Of a DNA stretch of 7,508 bases, positions 1 through 7,508 are shown one piece after another. The notes beneath the pieces were generated by a model. The model had not been told where the DNA came from. It did not search any database and was given only the letters and a program-made list of their open reading frames with translations. Every line of letters begins with the position of its first letter. Position 1 is the first letter of the stretch. The translations under genes and the position numbers were made by a program. The DNA comes from Microbacterium sp. (GTDB lineage Bacteria; Actinomycetota; Actinomycetes; Actinomycetales; Microbacteriaceae), in the NCBI GenBank assembly GCA_029267645.1, contig JAJUIM010000085.1, forward strand, positions 1-7,508. Reading direction: 5' to 3'.

Positions 1-141
1 CCCGCCGCCGGCACGCTCGAGGAGCACGAGTCGGTCGCGGCCGCCATCAGCGCTGGCCGCGGCGCCGAGGCGGAGGCCCACTCCCGCGCCCACATGGAAT
101 CGGTCTGGGCCGAGATCCTGGCGGACAACTCCCTGGCGTAG
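1..141 (+). CDS. C-terminal end of a GntR/FadR-type transcriptional regulator (partial)
   Basis: An open frame enters from the left edge and ends at TAG (139-141), giving 46 visible residues. It contains EHESVAAAISAG, then an Ala/Glu-rich helix and AHMESVWAEI. This resembles the end of the FCD ligand-binding domain of FadR-subfamily GntR regulators, where EH..I..AI...D...A......H is the usual pattern and the last His can help bind a metal. The DNA-binding N-terminus is outside the window, so the assignment rests on a short tail; another all-helical regulator is possible. The gene converges on the minus-strand gene at 205-567, and no other gene on this strand follows until 1453. Its target cannot be read from this window. 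Confidence 0.6.
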   Translation, partial: PAAGTLEEHESVAAAISAGRGAEAEAHSRAHMESVWAEILADNSLA

Positions 142-154
142 GGCGACCTGAGTC

Positions 155-166
155 GGGGCCGGCCCC
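155..166. terminator. GC palindrome after the regulator gene, possible terminator
   Basis: GGGGCC is followed directly by GGCCCC, a perfect 12-bp palindrome 13 bp after the regulator stop codon. In RNA it could fold as a four-pair G-C stem with a CCGG loop. No T-run follows. It lies between two convergent genes, where a bidirectional terminator would be expected, but the stem is short, so this is tentative. Confidence 0.25.
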
Positions 167-192
167 CGGCATGTACGGCAGAAACTGCGACC
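166..192 (-). repeat. 27-bp repeat, copy 1
   Basis: On the plus strand this begins with the 14-mer ccggcatgtacggc (166-179), which recurs exactly at 571-584. The similarity extends to 192 with 23 of 27 positions identical to 571-597. Both copies have the same orientation, and they bracket the small gene at 205-567. This copy contains a small hairpin, GCAG-AAA-CTGC (178-188). It also lies next to the word gcgacctga (187-195), which occurs again at 143-151 and inverted at 545-553. The function is unknown; it could be a dispersed repeat or a paired regulatory site. Confidence 0.6.
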
Positions 193-198
193 TGAACC

Positions 199-217
199 TC
201 GGGCCTACCGCGCCCGA
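199..217 (-). terminator. Weak hairpin across the stop codon of the 205-567 gene
   Basis: TCGGGC (199-204) pairs with GCCCGA (212-217) around a 7-base loop that includes the stop codon of the minus-strand gene. A six-pair stem without a clear U-tract is weak evidence; it may simply be GC-rich background. Confidence 0.2.
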
Positions 218-567
218 AGATCCGGTGCAGGATCCGCCCACGCCGGCGGCAGCGAGATGGGCGGCCAGTCGGGATCGGGGATCCATGCGGTCCAGTCGGC
301 GCGGAAGGGGAACGCGCCGATCTCGGCGCTCGTCACGGCGTGGCTGCGCGCGCCCTCGATGCGCTCGAGGTTGATGTACCACTCGGGTCGCCACGCGGCG
401 CCGTCGTGCCAGCGCCAGACCGACCACCGAGCGCCCCACGGGTGGACGCGCACGACCGTCGCACTGTGCCACCGGTCGTCGGTGTAGCCGCCGCCCCACG
501 CTTCCGGAAGCACCTGGCGCCGACCCGCGGCCGCCGCCGCCCGTTCAGGTCGCGCAACCGACCCCAC
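205..567 (-). CDS. Small hypothetical protein, possibly DUF402-like
   Basis: This is a 120-residue frame starting at GTG (565-567) and ending at TAG (205-207). From about residue 27 it looks like a real protein: tryptophan-rich (WHS, HPWGARWSVWRWHDG, WRPEWYINLE, DWTAWIPDPDWP), with mostly G/C third positions. The order Trp-rich beta strands, then WYINLE, then an acidic Trp-Pro tail recalls DUF402 proteins, which typically have a WYVNLE segment followed by a conserved LD and a KDEDE tail. The acidic metal-binding residues expected after WYINLE are not obvious here, so it is either a degenerate or divergent relative or a chance likeness. The first nine codons use more A/T third positions (GTT, CGA, CCT, GAA) and overlap repeat sequence, so the true start may be further in. 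No convincing Shine-Dalgarno is seen. It follows rsmI on the same strand after 34 bp, which is mostly repeat copy 2. Confidence 0.55.
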   Translation of the reverse strand: MGSVARPERAAAAAGRRQVLPEAWGGGYTDDRWHSATVVRVHPWGARWSVWRWHDGAAWRPEWYINLERIEGARSHAVTSAEIGAFPFRADWTAWIPDPDWPPISLPPAWADPAPDLRAR

Positions 568-570
568 ATA

Positions 571-597
571 CCGGCATGTACGGCGGGAAGCGCGACC
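571..597 (-). repeat. 27-bp repeat, copy 2
   Basis: This copy matches 166-192 at 23 of 27 positions, including the exact 14-mer at 571-584. It fills most of the 34-bp gap between rsmI and the 205-567 gene. Its end GCGCGACC (590-597) is the inverse of GGTCGCGC at 548-555, giving an 8-bp inverted repeat over the start of the small gene. Relative to copy 1, one stem pair of the internal hairpin changes from A-T to G-C, but the neighbouring pair is lost, so conserved RNA structure is not established. Confidence 0.6.
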
Positions 598-601
598 CGA
601 G

Positions 602-1429
602 TCAGCGTGCGGGCTTCGTCGCCGCGAGGTGGGCGTCGTACAGTTCGCGCGCGGGGATCCCCGCCGCCGGCGCGACCTCTCGCGTCGCGTCCTTCAGGCG
701 GGATCCCTGCTCGACGAGGGCGGCCACGCGCGCGAGCGCGTCGTCGAGGCTGAGACCCCGCGGATCCGCGCCCGCGACGACCAGCACGACCTCGCCGCGC
801 ACTCCCCCCGCGGCCCACTCCGCGAGATCCGCGAGCGTGCCTCGCACGACCTGCTCGTGCAGCTTCGTCAGCTCGCGCGCCACGACGCCCCGCCTGTCGG
901 CCCCGAACGCGAGCGCCATGTCGGCGAGCGTCTGCGCAGTGCGGGAGGGCGCCTCGAAGAAGACGAGCGTGCGGGGATCGTCGGCGACGGCCGCGAAGGC
1001 TCGCGCCCTGTCGCCCTGCTTGCGCGGCACGAACCCCTCGAACGCGAATCGGTCGGTCGGCAGCCCCGACACCGCGAGCGCCGTCAGCACGGCGCTCGGC
1101 CCGGGGATCGCGGTCACCTCGACGCCGGCCTCCGCGGCCGCCGCGACGAGCCCGTAGCCCGGATCGCTCACGGTCGGCATGCCCGCATCGCTCAGGACGA
1201 GCACGTCCTCGTCGCGGGCGCGCTCGACGAGCTCCGCCGACACGCGCTTCTCGTTGTGGTCGTGCAGCGGGATCAGCCGCGGCCGGTTCGCGATGCCGAG
1301 CGCCTGCAGCAGGCGCTGCGTCGTGCGCGTGTCCTCGGCCGCGATCGTCGTCGCCTCGGAGAGCACCTCCACGAGGCGTCGCGAGGCGTCGCCGAGATTG
1401 CCGATCGGGGTGCCCGCGAGGATGATCAT
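602..1429 (-). CDS. rsmI: 16S rRNA (cytidine(1402)-2'-O)-methyltransferase RsmI
   Basis: This gene encodes the SAM-dependent enzyme that 2'-O-methylates C1402 of 16S rRNA in the ribosomal P site, partnering RsmH in making m4Cm1402 and tuning decoding. The 275-residue protein is the usual family length. It opens with MIILAGTPIGNLGD, the start expected of RsmI. Further motifs are AEDTR (31-35), VLSDAGMPTVSDPG (78-91, SAM pocket), IPGPSA (108-113), FFEAPSRTAQTL (157-168) and ARELTKLHE (184-192). A helical tail (SRLKDATREVAPAAGIPARE) matches the C-terminal region typical of RsmI. The ATG at 1427-1429 is chosen because all homology begins there; the frame stays open for 29 more codons upstream, but these would overlap pmt and look like shadow sequence. 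A -10-like TATTCT ends 7 nt before this ATG. The divergent neighbour is pmt. Confidence 0.96.
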   Translation of the reverse strand: MIILAGTPIGNLGDASRRLVEVLSEATTIAAEDTRTTQRLLQALGIANRPRLIPLHDHNEKRVSAELVERARDEDVLVLSDAGMPTVSDPGYGLVAAAAEAGVEVTAIPGPSAVLTALAVSGLPTDRFAFEGFVPRKQGDRARAFAAVADDPRTLVFFEAPSRTAQTLADMALAFGADRRGVVARELTKLHEQVVRGTLADLAEWAAGGVRGEVVLVVAGADPRGLSLDDALARVAALVEQGSRLKDATREVAPAAGIPARELYDAHLAATKPAR

Positions 1430-1436
1430 GGCTCTC

Positions 1437-1442
1437 AGAATA
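1437..1442 (-). promoter_or_regulatory. Putative -10 box for rsmI (leaderless layout)
   Basis: On the minus strand the sequence reads TATTCT, then GAGAGCC, then ATG. A TAnnnT hexamer ending 7 nt before the start codon would place the transcript start at or next to the ATG, the layout of actinobacterial leaderless mRNAs. If transcription instead starts further upstream, GAGAG could act as a weak ribosome site. No consensus -35 is clear. It overlaps the opposing box at 1441-1446 by two bases. Confidence 0.5.
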
Positions 1443-1446
1443 GGCT
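1441..1446 (+). promoter_or_regulatory. Putative -10 box for pmt (leaderless layout)
   Basis: TAGGCT is followed by six bases (ggcggt) and then the GTG start at 1453. The spacing again suggests that transcription begins at the start codon. No Shine-Dalgarno is present in the 23-bp gap, which supports leaderless translation. No consensus -35 is obvious inside the rsmI coding region. Confidence 0.45.
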
Positions 1447-1452
1447 GGCGGT

Positions 1453-2973
1453 GTGACCGAACGCTCGACGCTCTTCCGCGCCGCGCGGCTCGCCCCCTGG
1501 GCCGTGCCCGTGGCACTCACGGCCCTCGCGGCGGTCGTGCGCCTCGCGGGAATCGGCGGGCCCGCGACGCTGCTGTTCGACGAGACGTACTACGTCAAGG
1601 ACGCCTGGACGCTCTGGAACCTCGGCTACGAGGGCACGTGGGGCGACGACCCGAACCCCGCGTTCGAGGCGGGGGACGTCGACGGCTACTCGGCCGAGGG
1701 ATCCTTCGTCGCGCACCCGCCGCTCGGCAAGTGGATCATCGGCGTCGGCATGGCCCTCTTCGGCACGGGACCCGTCGGCTGGCGCATCGCGACCGCGGTC
1801 GTCGGCACGCTGCTCGTCCCGCTCCTCTTCCTCGTCGCGAAGCGCCTCACCGGCTCCCCCGCGCTCGCGACGGCCGCGGGCGCGCTGCTCGCGGTCGACC
1901 CGCTCGCCGTCGCGATGAGCCGCGTCGCGCTGCTCGACACCCAGCTCGCCTTCCTCGTGCTGCTCGCCTTCTGGTTCGCGCTGCTCGACCGGCCGGGCAT
2001 GGTGCGACGGATCCGCGCGGGCGCGGCGGGCGACCCCGTCGCGGGCCCGACGATCTGGGCGCGGCCGTGGATCCTCGCCGCCGGCGTGACGCTCGGCCTC
2101 GCGTCGGCGGTCAAGTGGTCGGGCCTGTACGCGCTCGCCGCGCTCGGCATCGGGATCGTCATCGCCGACGCGATCGACCGCCGCCGCGCGGGCGTGACCC
2201 GCTGGGCAGAGGCCGCGATCGGTCGCCAGGGCCCCGCGTCGTTCCTCCTGCTCGTGCCGCCCGCGCTCGTCGCGTACCTCGTGAGCTGGACGGGCTGGCT
2301 CGTCACGTCGGGCGGCTACGACCGCGACTCGTCGAGCAACCCGCTCGCGGCGCTCTGGAACTACCACCGCGCCGTGCTCACGTTCCACCAGGGCGTCACG
2401 AGCGAGCACACGTACGCGAGCCCGGCGATCGAGTGGATCCCGATGCTCAATCCCACGCTCATGCAGCGCACGGCCGAGGCCGACGGCAGCGTCGGGCTCA
2501 TGGCCGCGCTGCCGAACCCCGTCATGTGGTGGGGCGGCATGCTCGCGATCGCGTGGCTCGTCGTGCGGCTCGTCCGCGCGCTCATCACGCGCGCGCCCGT
2601 GTCGGGTTCCGACGGGTTCGTGCTCATGGGGATCGCTGGCACCTTCGCTCCGTGGCTGCTGCTGCCGGATCGCACGATGTTCACGTTCTATGCCATCACG
2701 GTGCTGCCGTTCGCGATCCTCGCGGTCGTGGTGGTCGCGCAGCACCTCGGGCGGCCCGCGAAGCCCGTCCTGCTCGACGATCCCACGCTCGAGGAGATCC
2801 AGGCCGAGCAGGAGCGCGTCGCCGCAGCTGCCGGCGTGCGCCGCACCGCCGTCGCGGTCGTGCTCGCCGCCTTCCTCGCCGTGGGGCTGTTCTTCCTGCC
2901 GTTCGGCACGGGGTGGGTCGAGCCCGAGCTGCTCTACCGCGCCCACCTGTGGCTGCCGACCTGGTTCCTGTGA
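1453..2973 (+). CDS. pmt: Polyprenyl-phosphate-mannose--protein O-mannosyltransferase
   Basis: This is a multi-spanning membrane enzyme of the GT39/PMT family (GT-C fold). Such enzymes transfer mannose from a polyprenyl-phosphate donor to Ser/Thr of proteins as they are exported. The protein has 506 residues, normal for actinobacterial Pmt, with many hydrophobic helices from residue 14 onward. Signature parts visible are LLFDETYYVKD (40-50), with the Asp43-Glu44 pair in the first external loop; FVAHPPLGKWIIG (85-97); SRVALLDTQ (156-164); AVKWSGLYALA (219-229); WNYHRAVLTFHQG (302-314); and PDRTMFTFYAITVLPF (405-420) in the C-terminal membrane region. There is no MIR domain, as in bacterial members. 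The segment EHTYASPAIEWIPMLNPT (318-335) differs from the HxYxSxPWxW...RP pattern I expect there. A charged cytosolic stretch (LLDDPTLEEIQAEQERV, 440-456) comes before the last membrane helix. The GTG start leaves the right N-terminus, and the gene is divergent from rsmI. Confidence 0.93.
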   Translation: MTERSTLFRAARLAPWAVPVALTALAAVVRLAGIGGPATLLFDETYYVKDAWTLWNLGYEGTWGDDPNPAFEAGDVDGYSAEGSFVAHPPLGKWIIGVGMALFGTGPVGWRIATAVVGTLLVPLLFLVAKRLTGSPALATAAGALLAVDPLAVAMSRVALLDTQLAFLVLLAFWFALLDRPGMVRRIRAGAAGDPVAGPTIWARPWILAAGVTLGLASAVKWSGLYALAALGIGIVIADAIDRRRAGVTRWAEAAIGRQGPASFLLLVPPALVAYLVSWTGWLVTSGGYDRDSSSNPLAALWNYHRAVLTFHQGVTSEHTYASPAIEWIPMLNPTLMQRTAEADGSVGLMAALPNPVMWWGGMLAIAWLVVRLVRALITRAPVSGSDGFVLMGIAGTFAPWLLLPDRTMFTFYAITVLPFAILAVVVVAQHLGRPAKPVLLDDPTLEEIQAEQERVAAAAGVRRTAVAVVLAAFLAVGLFFLPFGTGWVEPELLYRAHLWLPTWFL

Positions 2974-3016
2974 CGCGAACGGCCGCCGCCCGGAAGGGCG
3001 GCGGCCGTCGGCGTCA
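2971..3016. terminator. Strong bidirectional hairpin terminator between pmt and the reductase gene
   Basis: A perfect 13-bp stem (2979-2991 with 2996-3008) closes a GGAA tetraloop of the stable GNRA type. After a 2-by-2 internal loop, six more pairs form between TGACGC (2971-2976) and GCGTCA (3011-3016), so the pmt stop codon itself is part of the outer stem. No T-tract follows on either strand, common for actinobacterial terminators. It sits exactly between convergent genes, 8 bp from the reductase stop, and is symmetric enough to serve both. Confidence 0.85.
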
Positions 3017-3024
3017 GCTCGAGA

Positions 3025-5201
<2,177 letters not shown>

Positions 5202-5206
5202 GATGG

Positions 5207-5212
5207 CTCCTC
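5207..5212 (-). promoter_or_regulatory. Ribosome binding site of the GT4 gene
   Basis: On the minus strand GAGGAG sits 5 nt before the ATG at 5199-5201. It is the only clear Shine-Dalgarno next to a start codon in this window and supports that start. It also marks this gene as having an untranslated leader, unlike rsmI, pmt and the reductase. Confidence 0.75.
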
Positions 5213-5232
5213 ACGGTCGGGGTATCGGGATG

Positions 5233-5238
5233 AGCGTA
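5233..5238 (-). promoter_or_regulatory. Possible -10 box for the GT4 gene
   Basis: TACGCT on the minus strand would start a transcript about 25 nt before the GT4 ATG, leaving room for the GAGGAG site. No good -35 hexamer is found at the usual distance. Repeated heptamers just upstream (5248-5276) would fit regulator sites. Read-through from the GH92 gene is an alternative. Confidence 0.3.
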
Positions 5239-5242
5239 CGAG

Positions 5243-5298
5243 CGCCATGTGACGCGCAGAGAGACGCCGTGTGACGAATGGAAGACGCGGCCGTCACA
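5243..5298. promoter_or_regulatory. Three TGTGACG heptamers phased 22 bp apart, possible operator
   Basis: TGTGACG occurs at 5248-5254 and 5270-5276, and inverted as CGTCACA at 5292-5298, each starting exactly 22 bp after the last. The first two extend to a 12-mer with one mismatch (cgccatgtgacg and cgccgtgtgacg). A spacing of 22 bp is about two helical turns, so bound proteins would sit on one DNA face. The third copy overlaps the GH92 stop codon. The TGTGA core recalls Crp-type half-sites, but the 6-bp gap needed for a Crp palindrome is absent. The word also occurs by chance elsewhere (2969-2975, 3841-3847). Confidence 0.35.
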
Positions 5299-7508
5299 GC
5301 CGACGCGTGACCTCGGCCGCCTCGGACGGATACGACGGCGGACGGGAGGTCGTCGCCCACGATCCGGGGGCGTCGGCGAGCGTGAGCCGCAGCACGCCGC
5401 CGCGGCGCAGCTCGGATCCGGCGAGCCAGCCGCGCTCGAGCGGCTCGCCGCGGAGCGAGGCGGCCGTCACGAACTGCGGCGCGGCCGACGCGCGGAATCC
5501 CTCCGCCTCGATCCGGAGCGTCACGCCGCCCGAGAGCGCGAGCGTCGCCTCGGGCCACGCGGGCGCGTTCACGAGGAACAGGTCCTGGCCCGCGACGGGG
5601 AAGATGCCGAGCGAGGCCCAGACGACCCACGACGACAGGCCGCCCGAGTCGTCGTTGCCCGGCAGCCCGCCTGGCCCATCGCCGAACATGTGCCGGAGGG
5701 CGGCGTGCACGATCTCGGCCGTGCGGTCGGGCCTGCCCGCGTACATGTACGCCCACGGCGCCTCCATGTCGGGCTCGTTGTTGAGCCCCTCGAAGCGGCC
5801 GAGCGCGTAGCCCGCCTCCATCTCGTCGTGCGAGGGATCGACGCCCGGCTGCGTCACGGGATCCGCGCCGAAGCCGAAGAACGCATCGAGCAGCGCGACG
5901 AACGCGTCGTCGCCCCCGGCGAGCGCGATCCGCCCCGCCATGTCGTGCGTGAGGCGGAACGAGTAGTTGTGCGCCGTGCCCTCGTAGAACGTCGAGTCGC
6001 GCAGGATGCCGGTGCGCTCGTCGAACGCGGCGCGCCATCGCCCCGCGAGCCGCCTGCACTCCTCGGAGACGCGGCGGTCGCCCACGTGGTCGGCGACTCG
6101 CGCCGTGCACCAGTAGGCGAACGCGATGTCGAGCGTGTGGCTGATCGGCTCGGTGCGCCCGCCCGTGAGGAAGTCCTCGCCGTAGGTGCGGCGCAGATCG
6201 GCCAGCATGTTGACGAGGGCGGCGTCCCAGTCGATGCCGGGCGCGCCCGCCGCGCACACGTCGGCGAGCAGGGTGTGCGCGAGCCCCGACGCCTGGCGCG
6301 CGAAGCGGTCGGATCCCTTCGCCATGCGGTACCCGATGGGGAAATTGCCCTCCTCCTCGCAGATCCGCACGAGGGCGGCCGCAAGCTCGGCGGCGCGGTC
6401 GGCGTGCAGCAGGCCGAGAAGCGGCAGCTGCGTGCGGTAGATGTCCCACATCGTGCATATGTCGAACGCGTACGGGCCGCGCGTCGGCCACTGCGGGCTC
6501 TCGTCGGCGGCGAGCGCGGGCTTGATGAGCGAGTGGTATAGCGCCGTCGCGAGCACGCGCCGCGATCGCGCCGCGTCCGGATCCGTGCGCCCCGCGACCT
6601 GCACGGGCGCCATCGCGGCCGTCCACGCCGCGCGAGTCGACCGCGCCCGCTCGTCGAACCCGCCGTCGTCGGGCACGTCGCGCGCGAGGTTCCGGCGCGC
6701 CTGGTCGGGCCCGCGCAGCGAGAACCCGATCCGCAGTTCGACCGTCTCGCCCGCGGCGACGGATCCCTGCCACATCACGCCGAACGGCCGCACCGTCGTC
6801 GGGCGGATCGCGTCGAAGTCGAGGCGGCGCCCGCCCGGCATGAGGCGCCGGTCGTACCAGAGCAGCTGCCGCCAGCCCGGCGTCGCGGCGCGCATGTGCA
6901 CCGCGAGCGGCGTGCCCTCGACGACGATCTCGCCCTGCGCCTCGTCGATCTCGACGCTCTCGAGGTGCGCGCGCAGCGGCACGGTCTCGCCGTAGGGGAT
7001 GTCGAGGCCGCCGACCGAGAGGTCGACGACGAGGCGGGCGTCGCGCGTCTCGGGGAACGTGTAGCGGTGCACGGCGCTCTTTGGACCCACCGTGATCTCG
7101 CCCCGGATGCCGTTCGAGAGCGTGAACTCGTACGCGCCGGGCGATGCCCGCTCGTCCACGAGATCCCACATGCGGCCGAGGTCGTCGAGGCGGTCGATCA
7201 TCGGCGTCACGCGAAAGTAGTTGTAGTACTTGCGGATCGCGCCCGTGCCCGACTGCTGGAAGTGCGTCACGCCGCTCGCCATGGGCCGCGGCCGCAGGCG
7301 CCGAGGCACGCCCTCGGTCGCGAGCGCGTACTCGCCGTACCCCGTGGGGTACGCGCCAGAGTACGCACAGGCCGACACCATGCCGAGCGGGTACGCCGCC
7401 CCCGGATGCGTGTTGCCGATCTGCGGCTTCGGCCACCACCAGGTGGCCGCGAGCCCCTCCGGGCGCGGGAGGTCGGCTGGCTGGGTCCCGATGAACGGGT
7501 CGACATCG
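5294..7508 (-). CDS. GH92 family glycoside hydrolase, alpha-mannosidase-like (5' end outside window)
   Basis: The frame is open from the right edge to TGA at 5294-5296, giving 737 visible residues, close to a full GH92 core. It starts DVDPFIGTQ and then QIGNTHPGAAYPLGMV, matching the N-terminal GH92 signature (PFIGT...GN.FPGA..PFGM), so only a short N-terminus is missing. GH92 enzymes are calcium-dependent exo-alpha-mannosidases that invert configuration. FYEGTAHNYSFRLTHD carries the expected general-acid Glu (codon 5981-5983). LNNEPDMEAPWAYMYAGRPD matches the NEP...Y.Y.G.P block, and GGLPGNDDSGGLSSW holds the Asp pair of the catalytic-base region (codons 5648-5653). YAFDICTMWDIYRTQLPLL matches the S.WD.yRtqhPL block. 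The sequence departs from textbook members in several places (HMFGDGPGG, no Cys after GNDD, VVWASLGIFPV), so the exact substrate linkage is uncertain. Whether it has a signal peptide cannot be seen. The GT4 gene follows 92 bp downstream on the same strand. Confidence 0.9.
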   Translation of the reverse strand, partial: DVDPFIGTQPADLPRPEGLAATWWWPKPQIGNTHPGAAYPLGMVSACAYSGAYPTGYGEYALATEGVPRRLRPRPMASGVTHFQQSGTGAIRKYYNYFRVTPMIDRLDDLGRMWDLVDERASPGAYEFTLSNGIRGEITVGPKSAVHRYTFPETRDARLVVDLSVGGLDIPYGETVPLRAHLESVEIDEAQGEIVVEGTPLAVHMRAATPGWRQLLWYDRRLMPGGRRLDFDAIRPTTVRPFGVMWQGSVAAGETVELRIGFSLRGPDQARRNLARDVPDDGGFDERARSTRAAWTAAMAPVQVAGRTDPDAARSRRVLATALYHSLIKPALAADESPQWPTRGPYAFDICTMWDIYRTQLPLLGLLHADRAAELAAALVRICEEEGNFPIGYRMAKGSDRFARQASGLAHTLLADVCAAGAPGIDWDAALVNMLADLRRTYGEDFLTGGRTEPISHTLDIAFAYWCTARVADHVGDRRVSEECRRLAGRWRAAFDERTGILRDSTFYEGTAHNYSFRLTHDMAGRIALAGGDDAFVALLDAFFGFGADPVTQPGVDPSHDEMEAGYALGRFEGLNNEPDMEAPWAYMYAGRPDRTAEIVHAALRHMFGDGPGGLPGNDDSGGLSSWVVWASLGIFPVAGQDLFLVNAPAWPEATLALSGGVTLRIEAEGFRASAAPQFVTAASLRGEPLERGWLAGSELRRGGVLRLTLADAPGSWATTSRPPSYPSEAAEVTRRL

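Noticed and set aside
547..577. A ten-codon leader peptide, MPVCGVGCAT, upstream of the small gene
   Set aside because: An ATG within repeat copy 2 opens a short frame, but there is no ribosome site, no run of regulatory codons and no attenuator hairpin.
1430..1516. N-terminal extension of RsmI by 29 codons
   Set aside because: The extra residues are Arg-rich, would overlap the pmt start, and lie before the conserved MIILAGTPIGN opening of the family.
333..1520. A 395-residue minus-strand frame covering rsmI and the start of the small gene
   Set aside because: Low-complexity Arg/Gly/Ala sequence off-frame to rsmI, whose own frame has every family motif.
5270..5298. A Crp-type palindrome made from TGTGA (5270-5274) and TCACA (5294-5298)
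   Set aside because: The half-sites are 19 bp apart, whereas Crp-family sites need about 6 bp between the pentamers.
5211..7439. A 742-residue open frame antisense-phase to GH92 on the same strand
   Set aside because: It is Arg/Ala/Gly-rich low-complexity sequence, typical of an off-frame reading in very GC-rich DNA. The GH92 frame at the same place carries clear family motifs.

Overview
This is a high-GC window with GTG starts and dense coding. A divergent rsmI/pmt pair, start codons placed 6-7 nt after TAnnnT boxes (a leaderless layout) and strong G/C third-position preference all point to an actinobacterium. Microbacteriaceae or a relative is my best guess, from general look and not from a search. 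I see no rRNA, tRNA, CRISPR array, transposase or phage gene.

Layout, left to right. Bases 1-141 (+) hold the last 46 codons of what looks like a GntR/FadR-type regulator. It converges on a small minus-strand gene at 205-567 of unknown function, perhaps a degenerate DUF402-like protein. That gene is bracketed by two copies of a 27-bp imperfect direct repeat. Next on the minus strand is rsmI (602-1429), the 16S rRNA C1402 2'-O-methyltransferase. Only 23 bp separate its ATG from the GTG of the divergent pmt gene (1453-2973, +), a membrane protein O-mannosyltransferase. pmt converges on an aldo/keto reductase gene (3025-3861, -), and a strong bidirectional hairpin lies between them. The rest of the window is on the minus strand: a GT-B family 4 glycosyltransferase (3930-5201), and upstream of it a GH92 family (alpha-mannosidase-like) glycoside hydrolase (5294 to beyond 7508) whose N-terminus lies just past the right edge.

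How the genes may fit together. rsmI beside pmt is a housekeeping arrangement familiar in actinobacteria. Pmt mannosylates exported proteins, GH92 enzymes remove alpha-mannose, and the GT4 enzyme transfers an unidentified sugar, so three of the six main genes concern glycans. Only the GH92-GT4 pair shares orientation and could share transcripts; a common pathway is inference. The main non-coding points are the overlapping divergent -10 boxes between rsmI and pmt, the repeat mosaic around the 205-567 gene, and heptamers spaced exactly 22 bp apart between the GH92 and GT4 genes. I found no clear evidence of a wholly new system.
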